This document shows positions 1 to 9,149 of a stretch of 64,000 bases of DNA, one piece after another. Within the stretch, counting starts at the first letter, position 1, and each line of letters begins with the position of its first letter. The translations under genes and the position numbers were made by a program. A model generated the notes under the pieces. The model was not told the origin of the DNA, made no database searches, and was given only the letters and a program-made list of their open reading frames with translations. Source of the stretch: Robertkochia solimangrovi (GTDB taxonomy: Bacteria > Bacteroidota > Bacteroidia > Flavobacteriales > Flavobacteriaceae); NCBI RefSeq assembly GCF_007279655.1, contig NZ_QKWN01000001.1, forward strand, positions 124,001 to 188,000. Direction: 5' to 3'.

Positions 1-127
1 TGATGAATTTACTATCAGAAATACCCTGATTCCAATCTCTAAGATTATTAAATGCAGAGAAAGATCCCAGACAACTGGTAAACAAAACGGAAAGTGCCAT
101 TGCACTGCAAAGAGCGATTCTTTTCAT
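1..127 (-). CDS. DUF3332 lipoprotein, N-terminal part only
   Basis: The gene starts with ATG at 127 on the minus strand and runs off the left edge, so only 42 codons are visible. The product begins with a short basic stretch and a hydrophobic segment ending in a lipobox-like TSC, which predicts an outer- or periplasmic-membrane lipoprotein. The following residues SFSAFNNLRDWNQGIS match my memory of the DUF3332 family, whose members start with a lipobox and then a conserved DWN motif. Function is unknown for that family. It lies 74 bases downstream of the phytase gene in the same direction and could be the last gene of that unit. No terminator is visible between them. The family call is moderate because so little of the protein is present. 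Confidence 0.6.
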   Translation of the reverse strand, partial: MKRIALCSAMALSVLFTSCLGSFSAFNNLRDWNQGISDSKFI

Positions 128-201
128 AATAAAAATTTTGTCGATTGATTTCTCTAAATTAAGAAAAACAATTTAGAATGAAAGACTTATTTGCCTAATA
201 A

Positions 202-1215
202 TTAGTTATTTGGAATAATTTTACTCAAATCAAAGAAGTAAAAATTCTTCGCATCGTTCATGGCTACAAATAATCCGCTAGGATATTTCTCACCTAAAGA
301 CTCAGTAACTACATCACAACCATCCGTTTCTGTGGTTGTAAGATCAAGTTCTTTGATGAATTCGTTACTATTCCTGTCAAAGATCACAAACGAATGTTGT
401 TGCTGATTTGATACGATGAGATAACCTTCGCCATCTTTAAACCTGGCAATGGCAATCCCTTCAATATCCTCTCTGAACAATGCTGCACCAAAACAGGCAA
501 GCTCTTCATCTCCTTTTGAAGGTTCAGCATAATACTTACGAATACAATGTCCTTCATCCGAATAGTAAACAATCCCGTTTTCATCATCCACAGCAATAGC
601 TTCAATTTCCTTTTTACCACTGAACTGTCCGAATTTACGAACCAGTGTAGCGGAAATTCCAGCTGTATTTGCTTCCAACTTATACTGATGCAGGTATCCG
701 TTTAAAGGACCAGACTTTCTTCCTACAATGGCATAAAAGGCACCGTCGATCGGAGATTTGTATAAACTCACCCCCATAGGAAGATCGTGTTCGACTCCGG
801 TTTCACCTTCAAAGATCTGAATTCCTCCATTATCAAGCGGTTTCATATCAGGTACTGAAAAGATGCGGATTTGTTTGCGCTCTCGCTCGGTCAATACAAC
901 AATATCCGTTTTAGTTGAATCATTGAGCTGAAATCCATATCGGAGATCAACATTATTTGGTCTTTTGAGTCCTCTTATAGTTTTAGATTCAATGATCTTT
1001 CCATCGAGATCAAAAGCATACAATGCTCCATCTGTGTCTTTATCGGTTCCGAATACTATTGAGGCAGCAGGATCTTCCGGGTTAACCCAAATCGCAGGGT
1101 CGTCAGTGTCATGAAGTGTCAATTCCGTTATGACTTGAGGTTCAACAACAGGCAGATCCTTTCCATTACATGCGATCAGTATAAGAGCTAATAGGGTACT
1201 AAATTTGAATTTCAT
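202..1215 (-). CDS. beta-propeller 3-phytase lipoprotein
   Basis: Predicted to remove phosphate from phytate (inositol hexakisphosphate) on the cell surface or in the periplasm. The 337-residue product starts MKFKFSTLLALILIAC, a lipoprotein signal with a cysteine at about 16. An upstream start would add 16 residues before the signal and is rejected. The mature part has the beta-propeller phytase pattern: HDTDDPAIWVNPEDP near the start, VFGTDKDTDGALYAFDLDG, then repeated blades, and the acidic DDENGIVYYSDEG region expected to hold calcium. Length fits the family (about 330-360). It follows the TonB receptor gene at 1300-4140 by 84 bases in the same direction, and receptor plus phytase is a known pairing in Bacteroidota. 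Phosphate control is likely but I see no operator I can name. Confidence 0.85.
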   Translation of the reverse strand: MKFKFSTLLALILIACNGKDLPVVEPQVITELTLHDTDDPAIWVNPEDPAASIVFGTDKDTDGALYAFDLDGKIIESKTIRGLKRPNNVDLRYGFQLNDSTKTDIVVLTERERKQIRIFSVPDMKPLDNGGIQIFEGETGVEHDLPMGVSLYKSPIDGAFYAIVGRKSGPLNGYLHQYKLEANTAGISATLVRKFGQFSGKKEIEAIAVDDENGIVYYSDEGHCIRKYYAEPSKGDEELACFGAALFREDIEGIAIARFKDGEGYLIVSNQQQHSFVIFDRNSNEFIKELDLTTTETDGCDVVTESLGEKYPSGLFVAMNDAKNFYFFDLSKIIPNN

Positions 1216-1299
1216 AGGATAACTAAAATAAAGAGAAGAGTGCAAAGAAATGAATCTCTGCACTCAAAAGATTAAGAATTATTGATAGATAATTTTTGA

Positions 1300-4140
1300 T
1301 TAACCTTTAAACAGGTCGTATTTAAGTCCGATCGTTATTCTTCTCGAATAATATTCCATCTGCATCGTACGATCTTTCACACCCTGATAATATCGTAACG
1401 GTTGATTGGTAATATTGGTCAGGTCAGCATAAAGTCTGAGATTCTTATTAATCGAGAAATTCAGATTGAAATCCAGGAAGAATTGCTCGTCATAATAACG
1501 ATCTTCAAACGCTCGTCCTCCGATCTCATCGATATAGGCATCAGAATAGTTTGCCGATAATCTCATACTAAGACGTTTTCCTGTATAAGCCAGGGAGCCA
1601 TTGAACATATTGGGTGCAGTATTCGGAAGATCCAGATCATCTCTTTCATCGCCGTCTTCATTTTTAATTCCATTTGCATCTGAAGAAAGATAAGTATAGT
1701 TCAGATAGATACTGAAGTTACTTGCAAATCCCGGAAGGAAATCCAATTGTCTCTGCAATGCGATCTCTGCTCCAAGAATACTGGCATCGTCACCATTTTG
1801 TGGCTGGAAAACGTCGTAACCCTCGGTTCCTGAACCGAAACTATCATCAGTTGCTTCAAATACTGAAGTATAAATAAAATTGTCAACCTTCTTATAGAAC
1901 ACTCCTCCGGAAATCAATCCGACATTCTTAAAATAATGTTCAGCCATAAGGTCAAAGTTCATCGAGGTGGTTGGATCGAGTTCTGAATTTCCAAGTACGA
2001 CTTCATTATCATCAGTGATCACATCGATAGATGGAACAAGGTCTACATAATTCGGTCTTGCCAAAGTATTGGTCCATGCTAACCTGAAAATGGTATTTTC
2101 ATTCAGATTATACTTAAAATGTACCCCAGGCAGCACATTGGTATACGCGCTCTTATCGGTAACTTTTCCAATAAGATCTTCCTCATCCATGATCTGATTT
2201 CCTGTAGCGGTTATATTGGTATTCTCAATACGAACTCCGGCAAGAACTGATAATTTATCCGTGATATTCTGATTAGTCATCAGATAACCCGCATAAACGT
2301 TTTCATCCACATCGAAATTAGCTCTCAGGTATTCATCGGGAACATCACTTTCTTCAAAGATATCCTCATTTTTAAGATTCAGACCTCCTAAGAATTCAGG
2401 AGTCACAAAATAACCAGCCTGATATTGCGATCCCGCAAGGAAATCAGGATCGGTATAGTCATGTATGGCTACATCCTTCATTGTATCAAATCCTGGAATA
2501 AGAGACTCATATTCGTAGAAATTATTATTTCTCTCTTTATTCTTGAAACGACCTCGGGCACCGAATTTAATAGTTCCGCCATGTCCGAGAAGATCAGCAG
2601 GTAATTGGAAGTTAAGGAAAGCATTGATATCCTTTTCATCGGTATACTGATATTCTTCAGTTAACTCATCGAATTCATAATTCTCAGGAGTAGTATCTGC
2701 CGGATCAACCGGAGTCATGATCGGGTAACGGGTATTCAGGTTACGGTTCACCGCGAATTCACTTGCGTAAGCGATATAACGCTCATTCGGACGTTCTTCT
2801 GATGCCTTTGCATAGGAAGCCATCCAATTAACCTTCATATTCCCGAATAAATGATCACCACCCAGACTATAGTTCTGCATGCGCTGATCTTCAAGTCGGG
2901 CATTATCATTTCGTCCACCCGGTACACCACCTTTAGTCTCTCTCACTTCTTCGGCAGGAAAACGAACAAGGTTGTTATTACCATCGATCTGAAAATCACC
3001 TATTGCGATATCTTCTCCATCCAGGATCTCATTACTGTAGGCAAAACGATTCTCGCGATCATCTCTCCAGTTATACATGGATTTAAAATAGATATTATGA
3101 TTTTCATTAAAATTATAATCCAGATTTGCAGCAAAACTTCTTCTTACCCGTTGAACAAGGTAAGTTCTGGTTTCATATTCTTTGGTATAAGGATTAACCT
3201 CCACCTCTTCGGTATCACTACCATTAAAGTATTCGAATTCATCATCCCATTCAGCTTCTACGTTATCCGAACCGAAATCATTATCATTGATCGAAGCGGA
3301 AACCATCCATCCGAACTTCCCGTTCTTGGTACGATCCCCTACAAGGAAGGAACCGTTGAGAATTCTCTTTTCAGTGATTGTGTTCACCCCAGAACCTGCA
3401 GTTGCCGAAAGACGAAATCCCTGTGGAGCAGTACGTGTAACAAGATTTACAGATCCGCCCAATGCGTCAGCATCCATATCCGGGGTAACAGCCTTACTCA
3501 CCTCGATGGTCTGGATCATATCGGAAGGGATAAGGTCCATCTGAACATTTCTGTTATCTCCTTCTGCAGAAGGAATGCGGCTACCATTCAGCGTAACCGA
3601 ATTCAATTGTGGTGAAAGTCCGCGGATAATAATATTTCTGGCCTCTCCCTGATCCACCTGCATAGTGATTCCGGGTATCCGTTTAACGGCATCCCCTATA
3701 TTCGCATCAGGAAATTTCCCAATTTGATCTGTCGACACCACATTGGTAATATTCATATTGTTCTTCTGGGTGTTGAGTGCTCTTGCCTGACCGCTCAATC
3801 CGTAAGCGGAGATTTCCACTCCTTCCAGTTCCATACTCTCAGCGGTAAGAACGATATTTATATGAGTGGTCTCCGAAGCTTTAACGGTAACATCCACCTC
3901 AACATCTGAAAATCCCAGATATTTTACGATGACCTTATGATCGCCTTCAGGAACGGCTACGAAAGTAAATTTACCGTTCTGATCGGAAACTGCACCCTTC
4001 ATCATATCAGATATTATTACAGTGGCTCCCGGAACATAGATACCGTTTTCATCAGCAATTGTTCCCGTAAGGTTTCCTTCCTGGGCAACTGCAGACAAGA
4101 ACAGCATAAACATTAGTGAAAATGCAAATAGATTCTTCAT
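1300..4140 (-). CDS. TonB-dependent receptor, Caulobacter-type, next to phytase
   Basis: An outer-membrane beta-barrel of 946 residues for energy-driven uptake. It has a signal peptide (MKNLFAFSLMFMLFLSAVAQ), a carboxypeptidase-regulatory-like domain (about 22-105, with GATVIISD and GKFTFVAVPEGDH), then a plug (about 125-250: VVSTDQIGKFPDANIGDAV, RNIIIRGLSPQLNSVTLNG, ADALGGSVNLVTR) and a barrel ending in a hydrophobic strand LKYDLFKG. The plug wording is that of the TIGR01782 receptor group, often used for sugars and other polar compounds. No SusD-type partner is present. The phytase gene lies directly downstream, so the imported ligand is probably phytate, a phytate breakdown product or inositol phosphate; that is inference from position only. 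Confidence 0.85.
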   Translation of the reverse strand: MKNLFAFSLMFMLFLSAVAQEGNLTGTIADENGIYVPGATVIISDMMKGAVSDQNGKFTFVAVPEGDHKVIVKYLGFSDVEVDVTVKASETTHINIVLTAESMELEGVEISAYGLSGQARALNTQKNNMNITNVVSTDQIGKFPDANIGDAVKRIPGITMQVDQGEARNIIIRGLSPQLNSVTLNGSRIPSAEGDNRNVQMDLIPSDMIQTIEVSKAVTPDMDADALGGSVNLVTRTAPQGFRLSATAGSGVNTITEKRILNGSFLVGDRTKNGKFGWMVSASINDNDFGSDNVEAEWDDEFEYFNGSDTEEVEVNPYTKEYETRTYLVQRVRRSFAANLDYNFNENHNIYFKSMYNWRDDRENRFAYSNEILDGEDIAIGDFQIDGNNNLVRFPAEEVRETKGGVPGGRNDNARLEDQRMQNYSLGGDHLFGNMKVNWMASYAKASEERPNERYIAYASEFAVNRNLNTRYPIMTPVDPADTTPENYEFDELTEEYQYTDEKDINAFLNFQLPADLLGHGGTIKFGARGRFKNKERNNNFYEYESLIPGFDTMKDVAIHDYTDPDFLAGSQYQAGYFVTPEFLGGLNLKNEDIFEESDVPDEYLRANFDVDENVYAGYLMTNQNITDKLSVLAGVRIENTNITATGNQIMDEEDLIGKVTDKSAYTNVLPGVHFKYNLNENTIFRLAWTNTLARPNYVDLVPSIDVITDDNEVVLGNSELDPTTSMNFDLMAEHYFKNVGLISGGVFYKKVDNFIYTSVFEATDDSFGSGTEGYDVFQPQNGDDASILGAEIALQRQLDFLPGFASNFSIYLNYTYLSSDANGIKNEDGDERDDLDLPNTAPNMFNGSLAYTGKRLSMRLSANYSDAYIDEIGGRAFEDRYYDEQFFLDFNLNFSINKNLRLYADLTNITNQPLRYYQGVKDRTMQMEYYSRRITIGLKYDLFKG

Positions 4141-4301
4141 TAGTGATTGTAATTTAGTTGACGGTTACAAAGAAACTATGAGGAATCCTGAAACATGTTG
4201 TGGGAAAAATAAGGTAATGTTAAGCTACCTTTTCGAATACACAGGAAGGAAGTTAAGTTTTAGAATTATTTAACATATGGTTAATAAACCCCCTGAAAAG
4301 C

Positions 4302-4339
4302 AAAAAGCCCTTTGACAGAAATATGTCAAAGGGCTTTTT
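4302..4339 (-). terminator. terminator of rplU-rpmA
   Basis: A perfect 16-bp inverted repeat, 4302-4317 against 4324-4339, with a 6-base loop. Its outer pairs are A:T, so the minus-strand transcript ends in a T run. It sits 19 bases downstream of the rpmA stop and before the start region of the receptor gene. Confidence 0.9.
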
Positions 4340-4358
4340 ATTTTTTGTAAAAAGCTTC

Positions 4359-4619
4359 TTAAGCCTCGAAAGGCTCGATAGAAACGTAAGACTTATTGTC
4401 TTTTTTCTTCTGAAACTTAACGATACCGTCAATTTTAGCATGTAAGCTATGGTCTTTACCCATATATACATTATCACCAGGATGGTGAGCAGTACCTCTT
4501 TGTCTTACAATGATATTTCCAGCGATTGCGGCCTGACCTCCAAAGATCTTAACACCGAGGCGTTTCGATTCTGATTCTCTACCGTTCTTGGAACTACCAA
4601 CTCCTTTTTTATGTGCCAT
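4359..4619 (-). CDS. rpmA: 50S ribosomal protein L27
   Basis: L27 (bL27), 86 residues, sits at the peptidyl transferase centre of the large ribosomal subunit. The sequence [18 protein letters not shown] and the [17 protein letters not shown] stretch are diagnostic. The start is directly MAHKKG with no N-terminal extension of the type cleaved in Firmicutes. It follows rplU by 29 bases, the classic rplU-rpmA pair, and is followed by a strong terminator at 4302-4339. Confidence 0.98.
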   Translation of the reverse strand: MAHKKGVGSSKNGRESESKRLGVKIFGGQAAIAGNIIVRQRGTAHHPGDNVYMGKDHSLHAKIDGIVKFQKKKDNKSYVSIEPFEA

Positions 4620-4648
4620 TTTATTAGAGTTTTATCGGTTATCAATAA

Positions 4649-5140
4649 TTAGCTTAATGCTTCGATTAATTCGGCTTTTTTCATAGAAGAGTAACCTGTT
4701 ACTCCTTTATCTTTTGCCATTTCTCTCAACTCAGCAACGGTAAGATCGTTTAGATCCTGACCTGCAGCGGCTGGAGCAGCTTCAGCTTTCTTTTCTTCTT
4801 TCTTAGGAGCAGCTTTTTTAGTTGCACCACTAGCTACGATATTCTCGATTACAAGCTCGGTAAGGTATTGTCTGTGACCGTTCTTAACACGGTAACCTTT
4901 ACGTCTCTTTTTCTTGAATACAATAACTTTGTCTCCTTTAAGGTGCTTTACGACTTTAGCCTCAACAGCGGCTCCGTCTATAGCCGGGGCGCCGATGGTA
5001 ACTGAACCGTTGTCATCAAGAAGAAGTACATTGTCAAAGGAAACTTTGTCACCTTCTTCTGAAGCCAAACGATGCACATATACCTTCTGATCTTTTGCAA
5101 CTTTAAATTGCTGCCCTGCTATCTCTACAATTGCGTACAT
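4649..5140 (-). CDS. rplU: 50S ribosomal protein L21 with C-terminal helical domain
   Basis: L21 (bL21) of the large ribosomal subunit. Residues 1-103 are the ordinary protein ([18 protein letters not shown], and [16 protein letters not shown] near the end). The E. coli protein stops at 103, whereas this one has 163 residues. Residues 104-127 are a lysine/alanine/proline-rich linker, and 128-163 form a small domain ([18 protein letters not shown] ... [10 protein letters not shown]) that resembles the N-terminal helical domain of transcription termination factor Rho or a SAP domain, both nucleic-acid binders. Such a tail is common in Flavobacteria as far as I recall. The gene is first in the rplU-rpmA operon, with a promoter at 5203-5233 and a hairpin in the leader. 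Confidence 0.97.
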   Translation of the reverse strand: MYAIVEIAGQQFKVAKDQKVYVHRLASEEGDKVSFDNVLLLDDNGSVTIGAPAIDGAAVEAKVVKHLKGDKVIVFKKKRRKGYRVKNGHRQYLTELVIENIVASGATKKAAPKKEEKKAEAAPAAAGQDLNDLTVAELREMAKDKGVTGYSSMKKAELIEALS

Positions 5141-5178
5141 AACGTATGGATTAATAAAATAATAGTAATTAAACTGCT

Positions 5179-5197
5179 GCCAAAATGTATTTTTGGC
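5179..5197 (-). promoter_or_regulatory. hairpin at the 5' end of the rplU leader
   Basis: A perfect 7-bp inverted repeat, 5179-5185 against 5191-5197, with a 5-base loop. It lies where the transcript from the promoter at 5203-5233 should begin, so the mRNA would start with this hairpin, followed by about 35 AU-rich bases before the rplU ATG. Ribosomal-protein leaders often bind their own product; here that is only a possibility. Confidence 0.45.
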
Positions 5198-5202
5198 GGG
5201 TG

Positions 5203-5233
5203 CAAATATACTGTTAATTCCCTAAACCGCAAA
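5203..5233 (-). promoter_or_regulatory. Bacteroidota-type promoter of rplU-rpmA
   Basis: Read on the minus strand there is TTTG (5230-5233), exactly 19 bases, then TATATTTG (5203-5210). This matches the Bacteroidota primary sigma consensus TTTG-N19-TAnnTTTG. The expected start of transcription is near 5197, giving a leader of about 57 bases. Confidence 0.8.
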
Positions 5234-5238
5234 CGTTT

Positions 5239-5700
5239 TTATGCCTTTTGAATATTTTTTTTAGGGTTCCAGCTCGGTTTGAATTTTTGCATGAAGGCAA
5301 GTGTGAGTACAACTGTTGAAGCAAATCCTTCAACCAGGAGTATAAATATGAGAATTCCAGGGCCTTGATTGTAGTCTTTCATCCAGCTTTCCATAATCAA
5401 TTTCGGGAACTCTTTATCGATATGAAACATATAGATAGCCATAAAGCCTACAAAGATGAGGGTAGCCAAAAATCCGGTGAAAATACCGGTCTTAAATCCT
5501 TTATAATAGTCAAATTTATCACCCTCGATCAATCTTCTGATTCGGATCACAGAATAGATACCATAAGCTACTATGGCTCCGTTAGAGATCCTTAACCAAG
5601 GATTTTCATGCAAACCGATCAATTTCAATATTAAGAAATAAGCGATCAGTCCTATGGCGATGAAAATTCCAAAACGAATATGCAATTTTTCAGGATTCAT
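5239..5700 (-). CDS. DUF4199 membrane protein
   Basis: A 153-residue integral membrane protein with four predicted transmembrane helices (about 10-28, 38-55, 72-94 and 115-138). The layout, with IRRLIEGDKFDYYKGFKTGIFTG after the second helix, fits the DUF4199 family that is widespread in Bacteroidota and has no known function. It stands alone: the rplU promoter begins just after its stop and the divergent M16-like gene starts 292 bases upstream. The start is the ATG at 5700; no better upstream start is visible. Confidence 0.75.
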   Translation of the reverse strand: MNPEKLHIRFGIFIAIGLIAYFLILKLIGLHENPWLRISNGAIVAYGIYSVIRIRRLIEGDKFDYYKGFKTGIFTGFLATLIFVGFMAIYMFHIDKEFPKLIMESWMKDYNQGPGILIFILLVEGFASTVVLTLAFMQKFKPSWNPKKNIQKA

Positions 5701-5992
5701 AGAGGTAACCTTTTAATTAACAGCATTTAAATTACAAAAAATTGAATGACTCCCGGTTAATATTGACTTAAAATTTAGTCGTTAACCCACCTGATCTGAA
5801 TTATTCCATTAATTTTACGCCAGAAATTATCAACCGGTGTGCCACAGTGATTTAAACATCCCAACACCCCCCTTTCATTCAAAATCGGGTTATTACGATA
5901 AACGATGATTGTTAAATTAAATTAAAGGATTTTCAACTGTACGGTACATTTCTTAATTTCAATACGGAGTTAATCCAGCTCGAATTTAAAAA

Positions 5993-8068
5993 ATGAATTT
6001 AATGAAATACTTGTTGTCCTGTTTTGCCATCGCTGCCTGCCTTTCACTGACTGCTCAGACCGGCGAAGAACAACAATCGGAAACCGCAACAGCATCTCAA
6101 CCGACTATCGAAGTATCCCGATCGCTAATTTTAAGCAATGGTTTAAAAGTCATTGTGATCGAAGACAGAGAACTTCCTAAAATCACCTATACACTAACAC
6201 TGGATAATCCACTTATACCTGAAGATGACCAGCCCGGTATTACTGCCCTGGTTCATAAAATGACCGGTAACGGTTCTGAAAACATTTCCAAAGAAGAATT
6301 TGAGAACCAGATCAAACAGATGGGAGCATCCTTCTCTTTCGGATTGGATAAAAATGTGGCCACCGGACTATCCGGAAATCACGACCAGATCCTCAATTTA
6401 TTCTCCGATGCCCTTCTGCACCCAAATTTCACAACGGAAGAATTGGAGAAAATTAAAGCTGAATTGATCACTAAAATAGAAGAAGATCAAAATCATATTG
6501 AACACACAGCTTCTGATGTTGCAAATATTCTGGCCTATGGAAAGTCACACCCAAGAAGCATGAGAGCAAGTGCAGCTTCCCTTAAAAGCATTTCTTTGGA
6601 AGATGTCCAGAAGTTCTATCATAACTATTTTGTTCCGGCAAATGCATATTTGACCATAACGGGTGACATCAGCTTTGAAGAAGGTGCGAGAATAGCAGAA
6701 AAGAATTTTTCAGAATGGGCTAAAGCCACTCCCCCGTCTTTCACCTTCAATGCACCAAAGGACCCGTATTATACACAGATCGCTTTTATCGACATGCCTG
6801 GAGCATCCAAATCGAGAATTATCTATGAGAATCTTATCGACCTCAAGATGAATCAATCTGACTATCCCGCTGTAATTCTTGCCAATTCTATTTTGGGCAG
6901 GAAAGGCAAAGGCAGACTTTTCCGCTACCTGACAGAGACCAAAGGCTTTACTAATAATGTAACTTCTCATGTGGGATATAGCAAGAAATCAATGTCTACT
7001 TTTCAGGTTCGTTCAACTGCAAACCCCGAGGATACTGAGAATATCATCAAGGCTATTCTGGAAGTTTTAGAGAACATGAAAGAAACTCCGGTCACTGATA
7101 CTGAATTACAACAGGCACAACAATCGCTGATCGCAGACATGAAGAAAAGACGGTCTAATCCGGTTAACAGAGCAGATCAGGAGGTGAAAATCATGACCGA
7201 ATCCTTACCTTCAAACTTTTATGCCGATTTTGAAGCCAGAATTCTTTCTGTATCATTGGAAGATATTCAAAGGGCTGCGAATACCTATTTTAAATCTGAC
7301 CGTGCGAGAATAATAGTTGTAGGAGATGGCAGTGACATGCTCAGTGCACTGAAATCACTCAAATACAAAAATAAACCAGTGCCTGTCAAATTTTATGACA
7401 GAAACGGAGAGCCTGCCACGGAACCTAAATATACCTCAGAAATCCCGGAAGGAACTGATGCAAATACGATTCTGCAAAAATTCATCGACTCTTTGGGTGG
7501 ACGCGAAAGACTAGAAGAGATCAGCTCTATGTATATGTCTGCAGAAGGCAAGGTACAAGGAATGAGCATGAATATGGAGATCAAAAAACTGAGCGGTAAA
7601 TATTCCATGGCCATGAAAATGATGGGGAGCACGATCACCAAGCAGGTATATAATGGAGAATCCGGATACATGATCGTTCAGGGAAATGTAGAACCCATGC
7701 CTGAAAAAATGATCAACGAACTCAATATCACCTCGAATGTCTTTCCCGAACTAGCCATGTTAAATAATAACATCCTAAAACTCGATCGGGTTGAAATGCT
7801 GGATGGAAGAAAAACCTATGTGCTTTCCGGTTTCGGCAATAAATACATGTATTTCGATGCTAAGTCTGGTTTGAAGATAAAAGAGGAAACCGTGGTTAAA
7901 TCAGGTAATGAAACCATTGTTTCAACTACCCTCATGGGAGATTACCGCGAAGTCAATGGAATCAAATTCCCATATTTCCTTTCACAGACAACCGACAATC
8001 AGGAGATCGAAATGAATGTTCAGACATTAAAACTCAACGAAGGGGTTTCGGATACTGATTTTCAGTAG
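5993..8068 (+). CDS. M16-type peptidase-like protein without the zinc motif
   Basis: A 691-residue exported protein. After a signal peptide (to about residue 22) comes an M16 (insulinase/pitrilysin) half of about 40-290 and a second M16 domain of about 270-470. The catalytic HxxEH should fall at about 84-95, but the sequence there is ITALVHKMTGNG, so the zinc site is absent. In Bacteroidota an active M16 subunit is usually paired with such an inactive one. Residues about 490-691 form an extra beta-rich domain (LGGRERLEEISSMYMSAEG ... YREVNGIKFPYF) that recalls the LolA/LolB-like fold seen at the end of related proteins. No active partner lies next to it here. It probably acts as a chaperone-like or binding subunit in the periplasm. 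Confidence 0.8.
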   Translation: MNLMKYLLSCFAIAACLSLTAQTGEEQQSETATASQPTIEVSRSLILSNGLKVIVIEDRELPKITYTLTLDNPLIPEDDQPGITALVHKMTGNGSENISKEEFENQIKQMGASFSFGLDKNVATGLSGNHDQILNLFSDALLHPNFTTEELEKIKAELITKIEEDQNHIEHTASDVANILAYGKSHPRSMRASAASLKSISLEDVQKFYHNYFVPANAYLTITGDISFEEGARIAEKNFSEWAKATPPSFTFNAPKDPYYTQIAFIDMPGASKSRIIYENLIDLKMNQSDYPAVILANSILGRKGKGRLFRYLTETKGFTNNVTSHVGYSKKSMSTFQVRSTANPEDTENIIKAILEVLENMKETPVTDTELQQAQQSLIADMKKRRSNPVNRADQEVKIMTESLPSNFYADFEARILSVSLEDIQRAANTYFKSDRARIIVVGDGSDMLSALKSLKYKNKPVPVKFYDRNGEPATEPKYTSEIPEGTDANTILQKFIDSLGGRERLEEISSMYMSAEGKVQGMSMNMEIKKLSGKYSMAMKMMGSTITKQVYNGESGYMIVQGNVEPMPEKMINELNITSNVFPELAMLNNNILKLDRVEMLDGRKTYVLSGFGNKYMYFDAKSGLKIKEETVVKSGNETIVSTTLMGDYREVNGIKFPYFLSQTTDNQEIEMNVQTLKLNEGVSDTDFQ

Positions 8069-8074
8069 TGATCA

Positions 8075-8950
8075 TCATTTGCCTTTATTGACGAGATAGA
8101 CACCTCCCAGAATGAATATAGCCCCGAACAAATGCCCCAATCCGAAATGCTCTCCGTCAAGAACGCCCCAGAACACCCCCACAACCGGTATCAGATAGGT
8201 CACTGAGGTTGAAAAAACAGCATCTGAAATTTGAATAAGTCTGTTGAAAAGGATCTTAGCCATACCGGTTCCAAAAACCGCAAGTATTGCGATATACATC
8301 AGTGAGGTCTGCAGTTCCTGCAAATCCGCTTCATCGGTTTCAAATATTCCGGAAAAACAAAGCAATACGATCGCTGGAAGCACCATAAAAGCGAAATTAC
8401 CCACAGCTATGCTCATCGCAGAAACATCCTGTAATTTAGTCTTTATAATATTCGCATTAGCTGCATAAAGAATCGCAGCAATAATTACCAACAATGAATA
8501 GAAATAGTTTTGATCAGGATTCAGGGAGGCTCCCTGTAAAATCAATAATCCGGCACCTATCAGTCCGAAAAGGACACCAAATAATTGAATCCTGACGAAC
8601 CGGATCCTGAATAATACCACCCCCATAATAATCGCAAAGAGGGGAACCAATGAATTGAGAACCGAAGCGATATTACTATCGATCTCCGTTTCTGCAAAGG
8701 CGAACAGGAATACCGGAATAAAGGTGCCACAAAGCGCCGACAGCCCCACCCAGGGCCATTCTTTCTTCTTAATCCTGAACAACGATCTAAAACCTATCAG
8801 AAACAAAAATATCGTTGAAAATATGATACGTACTGCACCGAGTTGCAAGGGTGTAAGGCCACCAAGCCCCTTCTTTATGAGAATATAAGAACTCCCCCAT
8901 ATCAATGAAAGTACGATCAGATATACCCATTTACGTGTATCATTATTCAT
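8075..8950 (-). CDS. EamA/DMT-family transporter
   Basis: A 291-residue inner-membrane protein with ten predicted helices arranged as two EamA repeats (about 6-138 and 150-288). The first has SLIWGSSYILIKKGL and the FIPVFLFAFAETEIDSNIASVLNSLVPLFA stretch, the second the matching AVFSTSVTYLIPVVGVFWGVL, both typical of drug/metabolite exporters. The substrate cannot be told from sequence. Its stop lies 6 bases from the stop of the convergent M16-like gene, with no clear terminator between them. It appears to be a single-gene unit starting at the ATG at 8950. Confidence 0.85.
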   Translation of the reverse strand: MNNDTRKWVYLIVLSLIWGSSYILIKKGLGGLTPLQLGAVRIIFSTIFLFLIGFRSLFRIKKKEWPWVGLSALCGTFIPVFLFAFAETEIDSNIASVLNSLVPLFAIIMGVVLFRIRFVRIQLFGVLFGLIGAGLLILQGASLNPDQNYFYSLLVIIAAILYAANANIIKTKLQDVSAMSIAVGNFAFMVLPAIVLLCFSGIFETDEADLQELQTSLMYIAILAVFGTGMAKILFNRLIQISDAVFSTSVTYLIPVVGVFWGVLDGEHFGLGHLFGAIFILGGVYLVNKGK

Positions 8951-9149
8951 CGAATACCAATTTTTAAGAGAGCAAAAATGACATAATATTTAATTATTCA
9001 TACTACGATTCACCTTAAAATTATCGACAACCTCATCGTTATGTTCTGCTCAAATCGAAACATGATTACCAAATCAGAGTTTAGATTCCGGGATTATCTT
9101 AAGGCATTGAAAAAAAATAGACTTAATTTTAGACTTTAAATTTACATTC

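Noticed and set aside
2851-3615. 254-residue open frame on the plus strand inside the first TonB receptor gene
   Set aside because: It is antisense to a well-supported receptor, has low-complexity Ile/Ser-rich composition, no domain and no promoter.
5701-5992. RNA gene or promoter in the 292-base gap before the M16-like gene
   Set aside because: No good TAnnTTTG box, hairpin or ORF could be supported.
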